Shown here one piece after another: positions 1 to 8,253 of a stretch of DNA of 22,366 nt (its first letter is position 1; each line of letters begins with the position of its first letter). Under the pieces are notes generated by a model. The model worked only from the letters and a program-made list of their open reading frames with translations, made no database searches and had not been told where the DNA came from. The position numbers and the translations under genes are program-made. The stretch spans positions 1 to 22,366 of the forward strand of contig CATYUF010000028.1 in NCBI GenBank assembly GCA_958413095.1, written 5' to 3'. This DNA comes from an uncultured Clostridium sp. GTDB taxonomy: Bacteria > Bacillota > Clostridia > TANB77 > CAG-508.

Positions 1-16
1 TATTGGAACTTATTGG

Positions 17-39
17 AAATATTACAATTTGTAATATTT
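17..39. other. Short inverted repeat downstream of the CmpB-like gene
   Basis: Two 9-base arms (AAATATTAC and GTAATATTT) flank a 5-base loop. It lies about 40 bases past the stop of the gene at 79-636 and could end its transcript, but there is no clear U-run after it, so this is only a candidate terminator. A TATTGGAA direct repeat (1-8 and 11-18) adjoins it. Confidence 0.3.
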
Positions 40-78
40 TATGAAATTACCCTGTGTTCATATGTATAAAATACTTTC

Positions 79-636
79 TTAATTCAAATATCTCAATGTA
101 GAAAATACTGTATCTACTATAATTAAAACTAAAAATACAATAACTATTATATTTTGTATACTATATTTGCTATTAACCTTTACACTAAATTTTTGAATTA
201 TATTTTCTATAAATGGATGTAATTTTTCTAATAAAAGTACTCCTATAACTCCCCAAACAATGGAATATAATAAACTAACTCTTCCTTGTATATTTAGAAA
301 ATCATTAGAATAATCCCACCATCTTAATCCAAAAAGTGTTTCTAAAATAAGTGATACAAAATATTCAAATGCTGTAAAGGCAATTGTTGCAATTAAAAAT
401 TTCTTTATTGGCTTTCCATACATATTTTTAGTTGTCATTATTAATAGGATAGCTCCAAAACCATATATTGGACAAATTGGACCATATAGAAATCCTCTTT
501 TTACAAAAAATCCGTGTATAAAAATTGCATAGATTGTTTCTATACACCAGCCTAAAAATGCATATATAAAAAAGTATGTTATATAGTCTATAATTTTATC
601 TTTTGTTGTCTTATTCAAAGTAAGTTCTTTTTCCAT
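79..636 (-). CDS. Putative ABC transporter permease, CmpB-type membrane protein
   Basis: A 185-residue, very hydrophobic protein with about five membrane segments. The N-terminal part around residues 20-55 has the pattern of the CmpB family (Pfam ABC_trans_CmpB): a first helix with FLGWCIET, then VKRGFLYGPICPIYGFGA. The rest holds further helices and a WDYS motif. These proteins are annotated as putative ABC permeases, but no ATPase or binding protein is nearby and the true role is not established. The start is supported by AAAGGGG about 7 bases upstream of the ATG. It follows the TVP38-like gene by 19 bases and is probably its operon partner. The reading frame is intact. Confidence 0.75.
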   Translation of the reverse strand: MEKELTLNKTTKDKIIDYITYFFIYAFLGWCIETIYAIFIHGFFVKRGFLYGPICPIYGFGAILLIMTTKNMYGKPIKKFLIATIAFTAFEYFVSLILETLFGLRWWDYSNDFLNIQGRVSLLYSIVWGVIGVLLLEKLHPFIENIIQKFSVKVNSKYSIQNIIVIVFLVLIIVDTVFSTLRYLN

Positions 637-655
637 ATTTTCCCCTTTTCATCTT

Positions 656-1388
656 TTATTTTATATCTTTTTGAAAGCTTCTTAAAGCTTCTTCAGTTGT
701 TTTGGATTTATCAAGTTTATTTACTATAAATATTGATATGCCTACAAGTAAAAATGTAACAGCATATATTATTATGCTATTTTGCCAATTTCCTTCTATT
801 AAGTTATCTCCTGCAAAAGTTGATGATATAACTGAAGGAAATCTTGCAAAAGTTGATATTAATATAAATCTAAATGGTTTTATTGGTAATAATGCTGCTA
901 TATATACTAATAAATCTTTTGGCGTTCCCGGTATTAAAAATAATATTATCATTATCCATTCTATTTTCTTTGGATTTTTAAATATTTTACTATTTTCTAT
1001 TTTTTTTACTTTTTCTTCATCACAAAAATCATAAACAAATTTTTTGCCTAGTTTCCTTACCATAAAAAATATCACAGATGATATTATAAATGCAGAAGCA
1101 GTTACAAAAATTAGTCCTCCCAATCCTCCATAGCACATTCCTGCAAGTATCTCAATTGGTTCACCTGGTAATATAATTAGAAATATTTGGGCAAATTGAA
1201 GTCCAAATAATGTAAGAAGTCCCCATATACCGTGAGTTACTAACTTTTTCTTTAAATTCCAGTTGGCCTTCAACTGTACTTAAATTTGCCATGACAGGAA
1301 CTAAATATGCTACTACTCCTAGTATCAATAACAAAGCAATTATCATAATTACAATTTTAAAAATCTTTACTTTATTTTTTCTACTCAT
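656..1388 (-). CDS. TVP38/TMEM64 family (VTT domain) membrane protein, split by a +1 frame change at a CGG codon
   Basis: The N-terminal half is read from ATG 1388 (SD AGAAAGGAAGC just upstream) and gives one membrane helix followed by FKEKVSNS. The remainder, GIWGLLTLFG through PGEPIEILAG, IPGTPKDLL and the C-terminal helices, lies one base further on in the +1 frame and ends at 656. Joining them gives 243 residues, the usual size for the SNARE-associated/VTT family, which acts in the membrane (lipid scrambling or small-solute transport is suggested for relatives). The junction is TCA-C-GGT: in frame 0 the codon is CGG (1230-1232), while skipping C yields Gly and the family sequence. Without the shift the product is a 75-residue fragment. 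A start at TTG 1273 could express the distal part alone, but it would lack the first helix. Either a pseudogene or a recoded gene; I favour recoding because of the matching cases at 16870 and 18378. Confidence 0.8.
1230..1232 (-). other. CGG +1 frameshift site 1
   Basis: In-frame CGG is codon 53 of the upstream reading frame. The context on the minus strand is AAC TCA C GGT ATA TGG. Reading GGT in the +1 frame continues the VTT domain as GIWGLL. In frame 0 the ribosome meets a stop 22 codons after the CGG. Confidence 0.65.
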
Positions 1389-1427
1389 TTTGCTTCCTTT
1401 CTAATTGTAACAAGACTAAACATATAT

Positions 1428-1436
1428 ATTATACCA
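1428..1436 (-). promoter_or_regulatory. Extended -10 promoter for the TVP38-like gene
   Basis: TGGTATAAT on the minus strand is an extended -10 (TGnTATAAT), about 40 bases before the ATG at 1388. No good -35 hexamer is visible at 16-18 bases. Confidence 0.45.
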
Positions 1437-1592
1437 CATATAGTTAATATTATATAACATTTTATATACTTTTTCTAGTGTTACAACATTACATTTTTGT
1501 AATATTATTTTAGCACTCATTTATTAAAAAATTTTTTAGCATTTATTAATATTTTATTAATACATTAAAAGTGACTTTATTCATTTTTTCTT

Positions 1593-1653
1593 CTCGCAAA
1601 TTTGAGTTTTGGACTACAATGGAGAAAATCTTAAATCCAATAGCGAATTGTAG
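1593..1653. other. Intergenic element with pseudoknot-capable structure
   Basis: In the 405-base gap 1389-1793. CTACAAT (1614-1620) pairs with ATTGTAG (1647-1653), and TCGC (1594-1597) can pair with GCGA (1643-1646), which directly abuts the second arm. Together these would form an H-type pseudoknot; CTCGCAAATTTGAG can alternatively fold on itself. No ORF of note lies here. The strand is unknown. Apart from this element, the terminator at 1669-1710 and the -10 box, I see only AT-rich sequence in the gap. Confidence 0.3.
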
Positions 1654-1668
1654 CTTTTTATTATTTTG

Positions 1669-1710
1669 AAAAAAGATGAATCTAGTAATTGCCCTAGATT
1701 CATCTTTTTT
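1669..1710 (-). terminator. Intrinsic terminator of the MFS transcript (bidirectional form)
   Basis: A perfect 17-bp stem (AAAAAAGATGAATCTAG with its complement) closes an 8-base loop, and the arm itself supplies a run of six T in either direction. It lies 84 bases downstream of the MFS stop codon. Confidence 0.85.
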
Positions 1711-1793
1711 CTTTTATTCTAAAAGTCCTATTATTTCTTTTTCCATTTTATAATAGAATTTTTAAAGATAATATATACTTTTCAATGATATGT

Positions 1794-3092
1794 CTATTGT
1801 TTTTTAGCTCTATTAATACTATATCTTATATCTTCTTTTTCATATTCTTCTGGTTTTAATCCTACCTTACCTCTCATATGGTCTAATAATATAACCATAG
1901 CTATGGTTGATAAACATCCTATAATTATAAAAGTATTTGCTGTACTTGTAAAAGCTAATAATCCTGAACACAATAAAGATATAATAGCTATTGCTAGATT
2001 TGCAGTTAAATATCTAAGTGCTGATATTTTAGGTCTAATTCCTCTATTGGTAAAGTTATTTAAATATCTAGTCATTAATCCTAAATATGGGCCCTTTACT
2101 GCAAATTGTATAGAAAATAATAATACTATTAAAATTAAAGATGAAAATGACAATCTATCTTGTCCTATTAATCCAATAAATATACAAGATAATACCAAAG
2201 GTATTCCTAAATATGTTAAAGTCTTGTTTCTAAAACTATTGTGTATTTTATCTGTTTGCCTTGTTGCTAATGCTGCTACTAATTGTAAAATTGCAAATAT
2301 AATTCCAAAGTATTGTTCTGGTACATTCATTTCACTTAACATACTACTTCTCAAATTAACAATTCCATATAAGGTTCCTATGAATACTGCATTAAATAAA
2401 ATCAAATTTCTCATTCGTTTTGATTTTATGAAAAATTTAAAAGATTCTTTTAACTGCTTTCTGTATTCTGTAAATGTTACTGGTTTAACTTTTTCTTGTA
2501 ATATTGTTGTGTGTCTAAATTTAAATGAGATAATGGTTGATATTACACAACAAATAAAGCATAGAACCATCGGGATGTATCCGTTTATTACAAATGAAAA
2601 GCCAGCAATTACAGAGGCCACTGAATCAAAAATATAAAAATAAGAAGAGGATTTTCCATCAATCATAGAAAAAACTTTTCCTCTTTTTTTGCTGCCTGGT
2701 AATGAATCATATAATATATTTGATTCGCAAATTCCTTTTATTGAATATCCTAATGCATATATAAATTGAGTTATAAGTAATTCATAATATTGTGTCATAA
2801 ATATCATTGCAAATATACTTAATGAATATAATATATTTCCTACTATTAGGCTATTCTTTTTTCCTATTCTATCTACTAATCTCGTTATTGGTATTTGCCA
2901 AAAAGTATTTGATAGTGTATAAAATGCATCTGCCAATAATACTTCTGATGCTGTAAATCCTTTTACTTGTGTGAGAAATAAAAATATTATTGGAAAATAA
3001 AATAATAAATCCCATGATAACATTTTATAGATTGGAAATATACGCACATTTTTCTTTCTATGTTTTACTATATGTTCTTTTGTATTTTTCAT
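1794..3092 (-). CDS. Major facilitator superfamily transporter
   Basis: A 432-residue protein with about 12 membrane segments in two halves. After a basic N-terminus (KHRKKNVRIF) the first helices read FYFPIIFLFLTQVKGFTASEVLLADAFY, followed by the MFS loop 2-3 signature in the form DRIGKKNS near residue 75, and a central cytoplasmic loop around residues 190-215. The tail is charged (KPEEYEKEDIR). The substrate cannot be told from sequence. AGAGGG stands 5 bases before the ATG and overlaps the stop codon of the upstream gene, 12 bases away, so the two are co-transcribed and probably translationally coupled. The pairing with a soluble protein of unknown function suggests that the partner works with the transporter, but this is inference. 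Confidence 0.85.
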   Translation of the reverse strand: MKNTKEHIVKHRKKNVRIFPIYKMLSWDLLFYFPIIFLFLTQVKGFTASEVLLADAFYTLSNTFWQIPITRLVDRIGKKNSLIVGNILYSLSIFAMIFMTQYYELLITQFIYALGYSIKGICESNILYDSLPGSKKRGKVFSMIDGKSSSYFYIFDSVASVIAGFSFVINGYIPMVLCFICCVISTIISFKFRHTTILQEKVKPVTFTEYRKQLKESFKFFIKSKRMRNLILFNAVFIGTLYGIVNLRSSMLSEMNVPEQYFGIIFAILQLVAALATRQTDKIHNSFRNKTLTYLGIPLVLSCIFIGLIGQDRLSFSSLILIVLLFSIQFAVKGPYLGLMTRYLNNFTNRGIRPKISALRYLTANLAIAIISLLCSGLLAFTSTANTFIIIGCLSTIAMVILLDHMRGKVGLKPEEYEKEDIRYSINRAKKQ

Positions 3093-3104
3093 TTAATCCC
3101 TCTT

Positions 3105-3845
3105 TTATATTTCTTTATCTTCTATTTTGCTTCTATTATTAATAATATTTTGTTTATATTCTGAATGAGCTTTTTCTAATAATTGCACATTTTCATTATT
3201 CTCTTGTATATTGTTTTTTCTATTTTTTTCCCTTTCAATTTTGCAATGTACCCATGTATCATAATAAGCATTTTCATCACTTTTTTCTAAATTTTTTAAA
3301 TATTTTATTGCTGAAAATAAATCTTCAGTCCACCATGCACTATTATACTCTTGTAGATTTGATTGATATGCATATGCCCTTTTAAAGTAAGCTTCTTGTA
3401 ATCTATCAAAGAATAGTCCTGCCTTCCAAACTCGAATTTTTTGTTGTTCTATTAGTTCATCTATTCTATTTTGAACTCTTTTTTGTATTTCTTCTATATC
3501 TATTTCTTTATATACTTTTATTCCATTTTTCACATTACTATAGTCTTTTTCAAAATTGAAATCATTTAAAAATTCTGTAAATCTAAAAAAATGTATATAA
3601 TTATTTAAAGTATTTTCTTTTAACTTGTTAATTTTAGTCTCTGTTTCAATTTTATAACTATTTATATCTACTTCTTCTTTGTGTATTTCATGATTTGTAT
3701 AAAATATTATTCCATCAATGGCATCTTGCATATTTTCAAAATCATGTGTAAAAAATCTATCTATTTTGGGAGGATACTCCCACATTTTTATTCCTTTTAC
3801 TTTATATTTTTGCATAAATTTTTGTCTGATTTCATTAGTACTCAT
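3105..3845 (-). CDS. Conserved-looking soluble protein of unknown function
   Basis: From ATG 3845 the product is 246 residues, beginning MSTNEIRQKF. An upstream in-frame ATG at 3875 has no ribosome site and would sit at or before the predicted transcription start, whereas ATG 3845 has AAAGGATG at 7 bases, so I chose the latter. The protein is highly charged, without membrane segments or signal peptide. It has aromatic-rich patches (MWEYPPKIDRFF, AGLFFDRLQEAYFKRAYAYQ, AWWTEDLFSAIKYL, YYDTWVHCK) between lysine- and glutamate-rich helices, and its last third is mostly helical and Asn-rich. I do not recognise a family. It forms an operon with the MFS gene that follows. Confidence 0.7.
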   Translation of the reverse strand: MSTNEIRQKFMQKYKVKGIKMWEYPPKIDRFFTHDFENMQDAIDGIIFYTNHEIHKEEVDINSYKIETETKINKLKENTLNNYIHFFRFTEFLNDFNFEKDYSNVKNGIKVYKEIDIEEIQKRVQNRIDELIEQQKIRVWKAGLFFDRLQEAYFKRAYAYQSNLQEYNSAWWTEDLFSAIKYLKNLEKSDENAYYDTWVHCKIEREKNRKNNIQENNENVQLLEKAHSEYKQNIINNRSKIEDKEI

Positions 3846-3879
3846 GTTATTACATCCTTTACTTTCTATTTTCATACTG

Positions 3880-3909
3880 ATTTTATCATTAAATAGTTGT
3901 ATAAATCAA
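3880..3909 (-). promoter_or_regulatory. Sigma-A-type promoter for the 3845-1794 operon
   Basis: TTGATT (3904-3909), 18 bases, TAAAAT (3880-3885) on the minus strand. The start of transcription would fall near 3873, upstream of the SD for ATG 3845 but at the alternative ATG 3875. Confidence 0.5.
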
Positions 3910-4025
3910 GATATTTGAGGTTTTAAATTCAATATTTTATTACTTTTTAAATATTAATAATTATTATTTGTATAACATCAAAATTAGCAAACATATATTA
4001 TTAAAAAATTATAAAATTCTTCCTA

Positions 4026-4066
4026 CAAAAAATTGTCCTTAAAATGCTTTGAATTTAAGGACAATT
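4026..4066 (-). terminator. Intrinsic terminator of guaB
   Basis: A perfect 13-bp stem (AATTGTCCTTAAA and complement, arms 4031-4043 and 4054-4066) with a 10-base loop, followed on the minus strand by a run of T. It lies 28 bases after the guaB stop and ends the pta-ackA-ackA-guaB unit. Confidence 0.9.
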
Positions 4067-4093
4067 ATATATATGTTTTTTTATTATATAGTT

Positions 4094-5599
4094 TTATTTA
4101 TATTGACTATCAATCTCTTTTAATATAACATCATGTGCACTACCTTCTGCAATACTAACATTAGAAACCAAAGTCAATCTTGCTTTTTCATGTAACTCTT
4201 GTATTGTTACACTTCCACAATTACACATTGTAGATTTTATTTTAGCACATGTTACAGCCAAGTTGTCTTTTAATTTTCCTGCATATGGAATATATGAATC
4301 AACACCTTCTTCAAATGAAAGTTTTTTATCTCCTCCCATATCATATCTTTGCCAGTTTCTAGCTCTGTTTGAACCTTCTCCCCAATATTCTTTTACATAT
4401 CCGTTTCCTTTTCTAACAACTCTTGTTGGGCTTTCATCAAATCTAGCAAAATATCTTCCCATCATAACAAAATCTGCTCCTAATGCTAAAGCTATTGTTA
4501 TGTGATGATCATGAACTATTCCTCCATCTGAACAAATTGGAATATATACTCCTGTTTCTTCAAAATATTCATCTCTTGCTGCAACTACATCGATAAGGGC
4601 TGAAGCTTGTCCTCTACCAATTCCTTTTGTTTCACGAGTGATACAAATAGAACCTCCTCCAACACCTACTTTTATGAAATCAGCTCCTGCTTCAGCTAAA
4701 TATCTGAATCCTTCTTTATCTACTACATTTCCAGCTCCAATTTTTACACTATCACCGTATGTCTTTCTAACAAAATCAATTGTATTCTTTTGCCATACAG
4801 AATATCCATCTGATGAATCCATACATATCATATCTACTCCTGCTTCAACTAATGCAGGTATCCTTTCTTCATAATCTCTTGTATTAATTCCTGCACCTAC
4901 TATGTATCTTTTATTTTCATCTAATAAAGAATCTGGATTATTTTTTCTTTCTTCATAGTCTTTTCTAAATACTAAATATTTTAAATTTCCTTCATCTGTT
5001 AAAATAGGTAAACAAGCTATTTTATTTTTCCATATTATATCATTTGCCTCTGATAAATTTATTCCTTCATGTGCTACAACTGCTTTTTCAAGTGGTGTCA
5101 TGAAATTGTCAATAGGAGTGTTCATATCTTCTCTTGAAATTCTATAATCTTTATCTGTAACTAGTCCTAAAAATTTACCATTTGCTGTTCCATCTTCAGT
5201 TATCATAACTGTTGAATGGCCTGTTTCTTTTACTAATTCAATTACATCTTTTAATGGTGTTCCTGATTTTACATTTGAATCACTTATGATAAAACCTGCT
5301 TTATGTTTTTTTACATGTTTAACCATTTTAGCTTGTGATTCTATTGATTGAGAACCATAAATAAATGCCACTCCACCTTCACGAGCAAGTGCTATTCCCA
5401 TTTCTTCTCCTGAAACTGATTGCATTATTGCAGATACCATAGGCACATTTGCATAATATTTAGCTTCTTCTCCTTTTTTAAATTTTACAAGTGGAGTCTT
5501 TAAAGATACTTTACTTGGTATACATCTTTCATCTGTTAAATTTGGTAATAATAAAAATTCATTAAATGTTCTAGATATGTCTTCTAATATTTTTGCCAT
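4094..5599 (-). CDS. guaB: IMP dehydrogenase
   Basis: Oxidises IMP to XMP with NAD+, the committed step of guanine nucleotide synthesis. The 501-residue protein has the catalytic (beta/alpha)8 barrel interrupted by a CBS pair at about residues 100-215. Visible landmarks are DSSDG (261-265), the catalytic loop GGGSICITR with Cys319, SDGGI (357-361), MMGRYFAR (379-386) and the mobile-flap Arg-Tyr (418-419). The loop reads GGGSICITRETKGIGRGQ instead of the common bacterial GPGSICTTR, so this belongs to a divergent IMPDH branch, though no catalytic residue is missing. AAAGGAGG stands 5 bases before the ATG. Only 16 bases separate it from ackA upstream, so it is the last gene of the acetate operon. 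I see no purine riboswitch or other leader in that short gap. Confidence 0.95.
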   Translation of the reverse strand: MAKILEDISRTFNEFLLLPNLTDERCIPSKVSLKTPLVKFKKGEEAKYYANVPMVSAIMQSVSGEEMGIALAREGGVAFIYGSQSIESQAKMVKHVKKHKAGFIISDSNVKSGTPLKDVIELVKETGHSTVMITEDGTANGKFLGLVTDKDYRISREDMNTPIDNFMTPLEKAVVAHEGINLSEANDIIWKNKIACLPILTDEGNLKYLVFRKDYEERKNNPDSLLDENKRYIVGAGINTRDYEERIPALVEAGVDMICMDSSDGYSVWQKNTIDFVRKTYGDSVKIGAGNVVDKEGFRYLAEAGADFIKVGVGGGSICITRETKGIGRGQASALIDVVAARDEYFEETGVYIPICSDGGIVHDHHITIALALGADFVMMGRYFARFDESPTRVVRKGNGYVKEYWGEGSNRARNWQRYDMGGDKKLSFEEGVDSYIPYAGKLKDNLAVTCAKIKSTMCNCGSVTIQELHEKARLTLVSNVSIAEGSAHDVILKEIDSQYK

Positions 5600-5615
5600 A
5601 ATTTCCTCCTTTTAT

Positions 5616-6806
5616 CTATTTAATTAAGTTTTCTGTTTCTTTAGCTATCATTAATTCTTCATTTGTTGGAATTAAATATACTTTAATTGCTGAATCTTCT
5701 GTTGAAATTATTCTTTCTTCTCCTCTAATATTATTTTTATCTAAATCTAAATTTACTCCCATAAATTCTAACTTTTTGCAAATGCCTTTTCTTATATTTA
5801 TTTGATTTTCTCCAATTCCTCCTGTAAATACTATATAGTCTACTCCATTCATTGCCATAGCATATTTTGCAATATATGTTGCTACTGAATAATTAAATTC
5901 TTCTATTGCTATTTTAGCCATTTCATTTCCGTTATTTGATTCTTCTTCTATAACTCTAAAGTCAGGAGCTAATCCTGAAATTGCAGATATTCCTGATTCT
6001 TTATTTAAGATATTTTCCATTTGTTCTGGTGTTAAATTTTCTTTTTTCATTATATATGTAACAACAGATGGATCTAAATCTCCACTTCTAGTAACCATTG
6101 ATATTCCTCCAAGTGGAGTTAATCCCATACTTGTATCAATTGACTTTCCACTTTTAATGGCACATATACTAGATCCTTGACCCAAATGGCAAGTAACAAT
6201 TTTTAAATCTTTTATATCTTTATTTTCTAATTCTGCAAGTCTATTAGAAACATACATATGAGATGTACCATGGAATCCATATTTTCTTACACCATATTTT
6301 TTATAGTATTCATAAGGTATTGGATAAATATATTTTTCCTTTGGAACCGTTTGATGAAATGCTGTATCAAAAACTCCAACCATAGGTTTATTTGGAAATA
6401 CTTCTTCACAAGCTTCTATTCCTAATAAGCATGCTGGATTATGTAATGGGGCTAAATCTGTATATTCCTTTAAAACATTTTTAACTTCGTCATTAATTAA
6501 TACTGATTTTGAAATTTTTTCTCCTCCATGTACTAATCTATGTCCTATTGCATTTATTTCATCTAAACTTTCTATAACTTTATATTCTGGATTTGTAAAT
6601 TCTTTTAAAGTAATTTCTATTGCTTCTTTATGATTAAATGCTGGTTTTTTTATTTCTAGCTTTTTACCACAAGCTTTATGTGTTAAAAAAGCTTCTTCTT
6701 CTCCTATTCTTTCATATTTTCCTGAAGCAACTACTTCTTCATTTTCCATATTAATTAATTGGTATTTAAGTGATGAGCTACCACAATTTAAAACTAAAAT
6801 TTTCAT
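5616..6806 (-). CDS. ackA: Acetate kinase, promoter-distal paralog
   Basis: Interconverts acetyl phosphate and acetate with ADP/ATP, giving substrate-level ATP. The 396-residue protein has the ASKHA fold motifs in order: LNCGSSSLKY at the N-terminus, GHRLVHGG, FDTAFHQT, KYGFHGTSH, CHLGQGSS, TRSGDLDP, PDFR, TGGIGEN and TNEELMIA at the C-terminus. Two positions differ from the usual family: Gln where HLGNG is common (shared with the neighbour), and Val in MVTRSGD where other acetate kinases, including the neighbour, have Gly directly before the catalytic Thr-Arg. The start is supported by AAGGAAG 7 bases upstream. It is the third gene of the pta unit, 183 bases after the other ackA, and the leader keeps sequence blocks also found before that paralog. 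Whether it is fully active on acetate is open. Confidence 0.93.
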   Translation of the reverse strand: MKILVLNCGSSSLKYQLINMENEEVVASGKYERIGEEEAFLTHKACGKKLEIKKPAFNHKEAIEITLKEFTNPEYKVIESLDEINAIGHRLVHGGEKISKSVLINDEVKNVLKEYTDLAPLHNPACLLGIEACEEVFPNKPMVGVFDTAFHQTVPKEKYIYPIPYEYYKKYGVRKYGFHGTSHMYVSNRLAELENKDIKDLKIVTCHLGQGSSICAIKSGKSIDTSMGLTPLGGISMVTRSGDLDPSVVTYIMKKENLTPEQMENILNKESGISAISGLAPDFRVIEEESNNGNEMAKIAIEEFNYSVATYIAKYAMAMNGVDYIVFTGGIGENQINIRKGICKKLEFMGVNLDLDKNNIRGEERIISTEDSAIKVYLIPTNEELMIAKETENLIK

Positions 6807-6822
6807 TTTTATTCTTCCTTGC

Positions 6823-6960
6823 TAATATATTTAGGTTTTTTTATTGTATATTAAATACTATAAAACTTTTAATTTTCCAAATGCAAATTGAAAATAAAAA
6901 ATTTACTCCTATATGCCACTACACTTTTCTATACAACAAGGTCAAATTCCTATAAACCTT
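6823..6960 (-). promoter_or_regulatory. Leader of ackA carrying blocks shared with the paralog's leader
   Basis: Reading the minus strand, AAGGTTTATAGG (6949-6960) and AAAAACCTAAATATATTA (6823-6840) both recur before the other ackA. AGGTTT and AAACCT can pair. Here about 108 bases separate the blocks, against 15 in the paralog. The second block sits just before the ribosome site. Confidence 0.5.
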
Positions 6961-6989
6961 TTTTAATTTATATATTCAAATATCTAATA

Positions 6990-8189
6990 CTATTTATTAC
7001 AAATAGTTTTTAGTGTTTGTCTTGCTATCATTAATTCTTCATTTGTAGGAATTATAAACACTTTAATTTTTGAATCTTTTATCGAAATTTCTGTTTCAAC
7101 ACCTTTTAATGTTCTATTATATTCTTTGTCTATTTTCAATCCCATAAATTCAAAATAATTACATATAGCTTCTCTTGAAAGCTCTCCTTTTTCTCCTACT
7201 CCTGCTGTAAATGTCAAGACATCTATTCCATTCATAGCAACAATACATCTAGATACATAACTTGCAACTTGATAATGGAAATTATCTAATGCTAATTTTG
7301 CATGTGTTCCTCCTGCTGCTGCATCATTTTCTATGTCTCTAAAATCTACTGAAACTTGTGATATTCCAAAAACTCCTGATTGTTTGTTTAATATTCTTTC
7401 CATTTCATCTGGTGAAAGATTTTCTTTTTTCATTATATATGTAACAACAGATGGATCTAAATCTCCACTTCTTGTTCCCATAGGAATTCCTCCTAAAGGT
7501 GTTAATCCCATACTTGTTTCTACTGAAACTCCTTTATTAATTGCACATATACTAGCTCCTTGACCTAAATGACAGTTTACTATTTTTAAATCTTTTACAT
7601 CTTTTCCTAATAATTCTGCTACTCTATATGCCACATATTCATGAGAAGTCCCATGAAATCCGTATTTTCTTATTCCATATTTTTTATAATATTCATAAGG
7701 TATTGGATAAATATATCTTTCTTTACTTAAAGTTTGGTGAAATGCTGTATCAAAAACTGCTACCATTTTAATATTTGGCGCAAGTTTTTTACAAGCTTTC
7801 ATTCCTAATATAGCTGCTGGATTGTGTAATGGTGCTAATTCACTACATTTTTCTATTTCGTCCATCACTTCATCTGTTATAAGTACTGGTTCTGCAAATT
7901 TTTCTCCACCATGAACTACTCTATGCCCTATACCAGCTAATTCTTCTAAGTTTTCTAAAACTCCATAATGAGGATTTACTAATCTGGTTAAAACAAATTT
8001 TATTGCTTGCTCATGGTCTTTTGCTGGATGCTCAAATTTATGTTTTTCTCCATTAACTTTATGTGTCAAAAATGAATTTCCTTGTCCTATTCTTTCATAA
8101 TTTCCTTTTACTAACATTTCTTCAGTATCCATATCAATTACTTGATATTTTAAAGATGAACTTCCAGAGTTTAAAACTAAAATTTTCAT
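6990..8189 (-). CDS. ackA: Acetate kinase, promoter-proximal paralog
   Basis: The product is 399 residues from ATG 8189. An in-frame ATG 12 bases upstream overlaps the ribosome site AAGGAATGG and is therefore unlikely to be used. All main acetate kinase motifs are present: LNSGSSSLKY, GHRVVHGG, FDTAFHQT, KYGFHGTSH, CHLGQGAS, MGTRSGDLDP, VDFRDIE and TNEELMIA. The nucleotide-binding loop reads TAGVGEKGE where TAGIGEN is usual, so Asn is replaced by Lys. The two neighbouring kinases are clearly paralogous over their whole length, with long identical blocks such as RYIYPIPYEYYKKYG/KYIYPIPYEYYKKYG. It follows pta by 157 bases. Together with Pta it converts acetyl-CoA to acetate and ATP, the expected fermentative energy step. 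Confidence 0.94.
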   Translation of the reverse strand: MKILVLNSGSSSLKYQVIDMDTEEMLVKGNYERIGQGNSFLTHKVNGEKHKFEHPAKDHEQAIKFVLTRLVNPHYGVLENLEELAGIGHRVVHGGEKFAEPVLITDEVMDEIEKCSELAPLHNPAAILGMKACKKLAPNIKMVAVFDTAFHQTLSKERYIYPIPYEYYKKYGIRKYGFHGTSHEYVAYRVAELLGKDVKDLKIVNCHLGQGASICAINKGVSVETSMGLTPLGGIPMGTRSGDLDPSVVTYIMKKENLSPDEMERILNKQSGVFGISQVSVDFRDIENDAAAGGTHAKLALDNFHYQVASYVSRCIVAMNGIDVLTFTAGVGEKGELSREAICNYFEFMGLKIDKEYNRTLKGVETEISIKDSKIKVFIIPTNEELMIARQTLKTICNK

Positions 8190-8209
8190 ATATAAATCCA
8201 TTCCTTGTA

Positions 8210-8253
8210 TAATATATTTAGGTTTTTAAATAAGGATTTACCTATAAACCTTT
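8210..8253 (-). promoter_or_regulatory. Compact leader element before the proximal ackA
   Basis: On the minus strand AAAGGTTTATAGG is followed by 15 bases and then AAACCTAAATATATTA. AGGTTT pairs with AAACCT, and an inner AGG/CCT pair is possible, so a hairpin forms about 20 bases before the start codon. The same blocks recur before the second ackA. Confidence 0.45.

Noticed and set aside
702..1034. Plus-strand ORF opposite the TVP38-like gene
   Set aside because: Shadow of the coding strand: no ribosome site, and the minus strand has clear family motifs.
5600..5615. Purine riboswitch before guaB
   Set aside because: Only 16 bases separate guaB from ackA, all taken up by the ribosome site.
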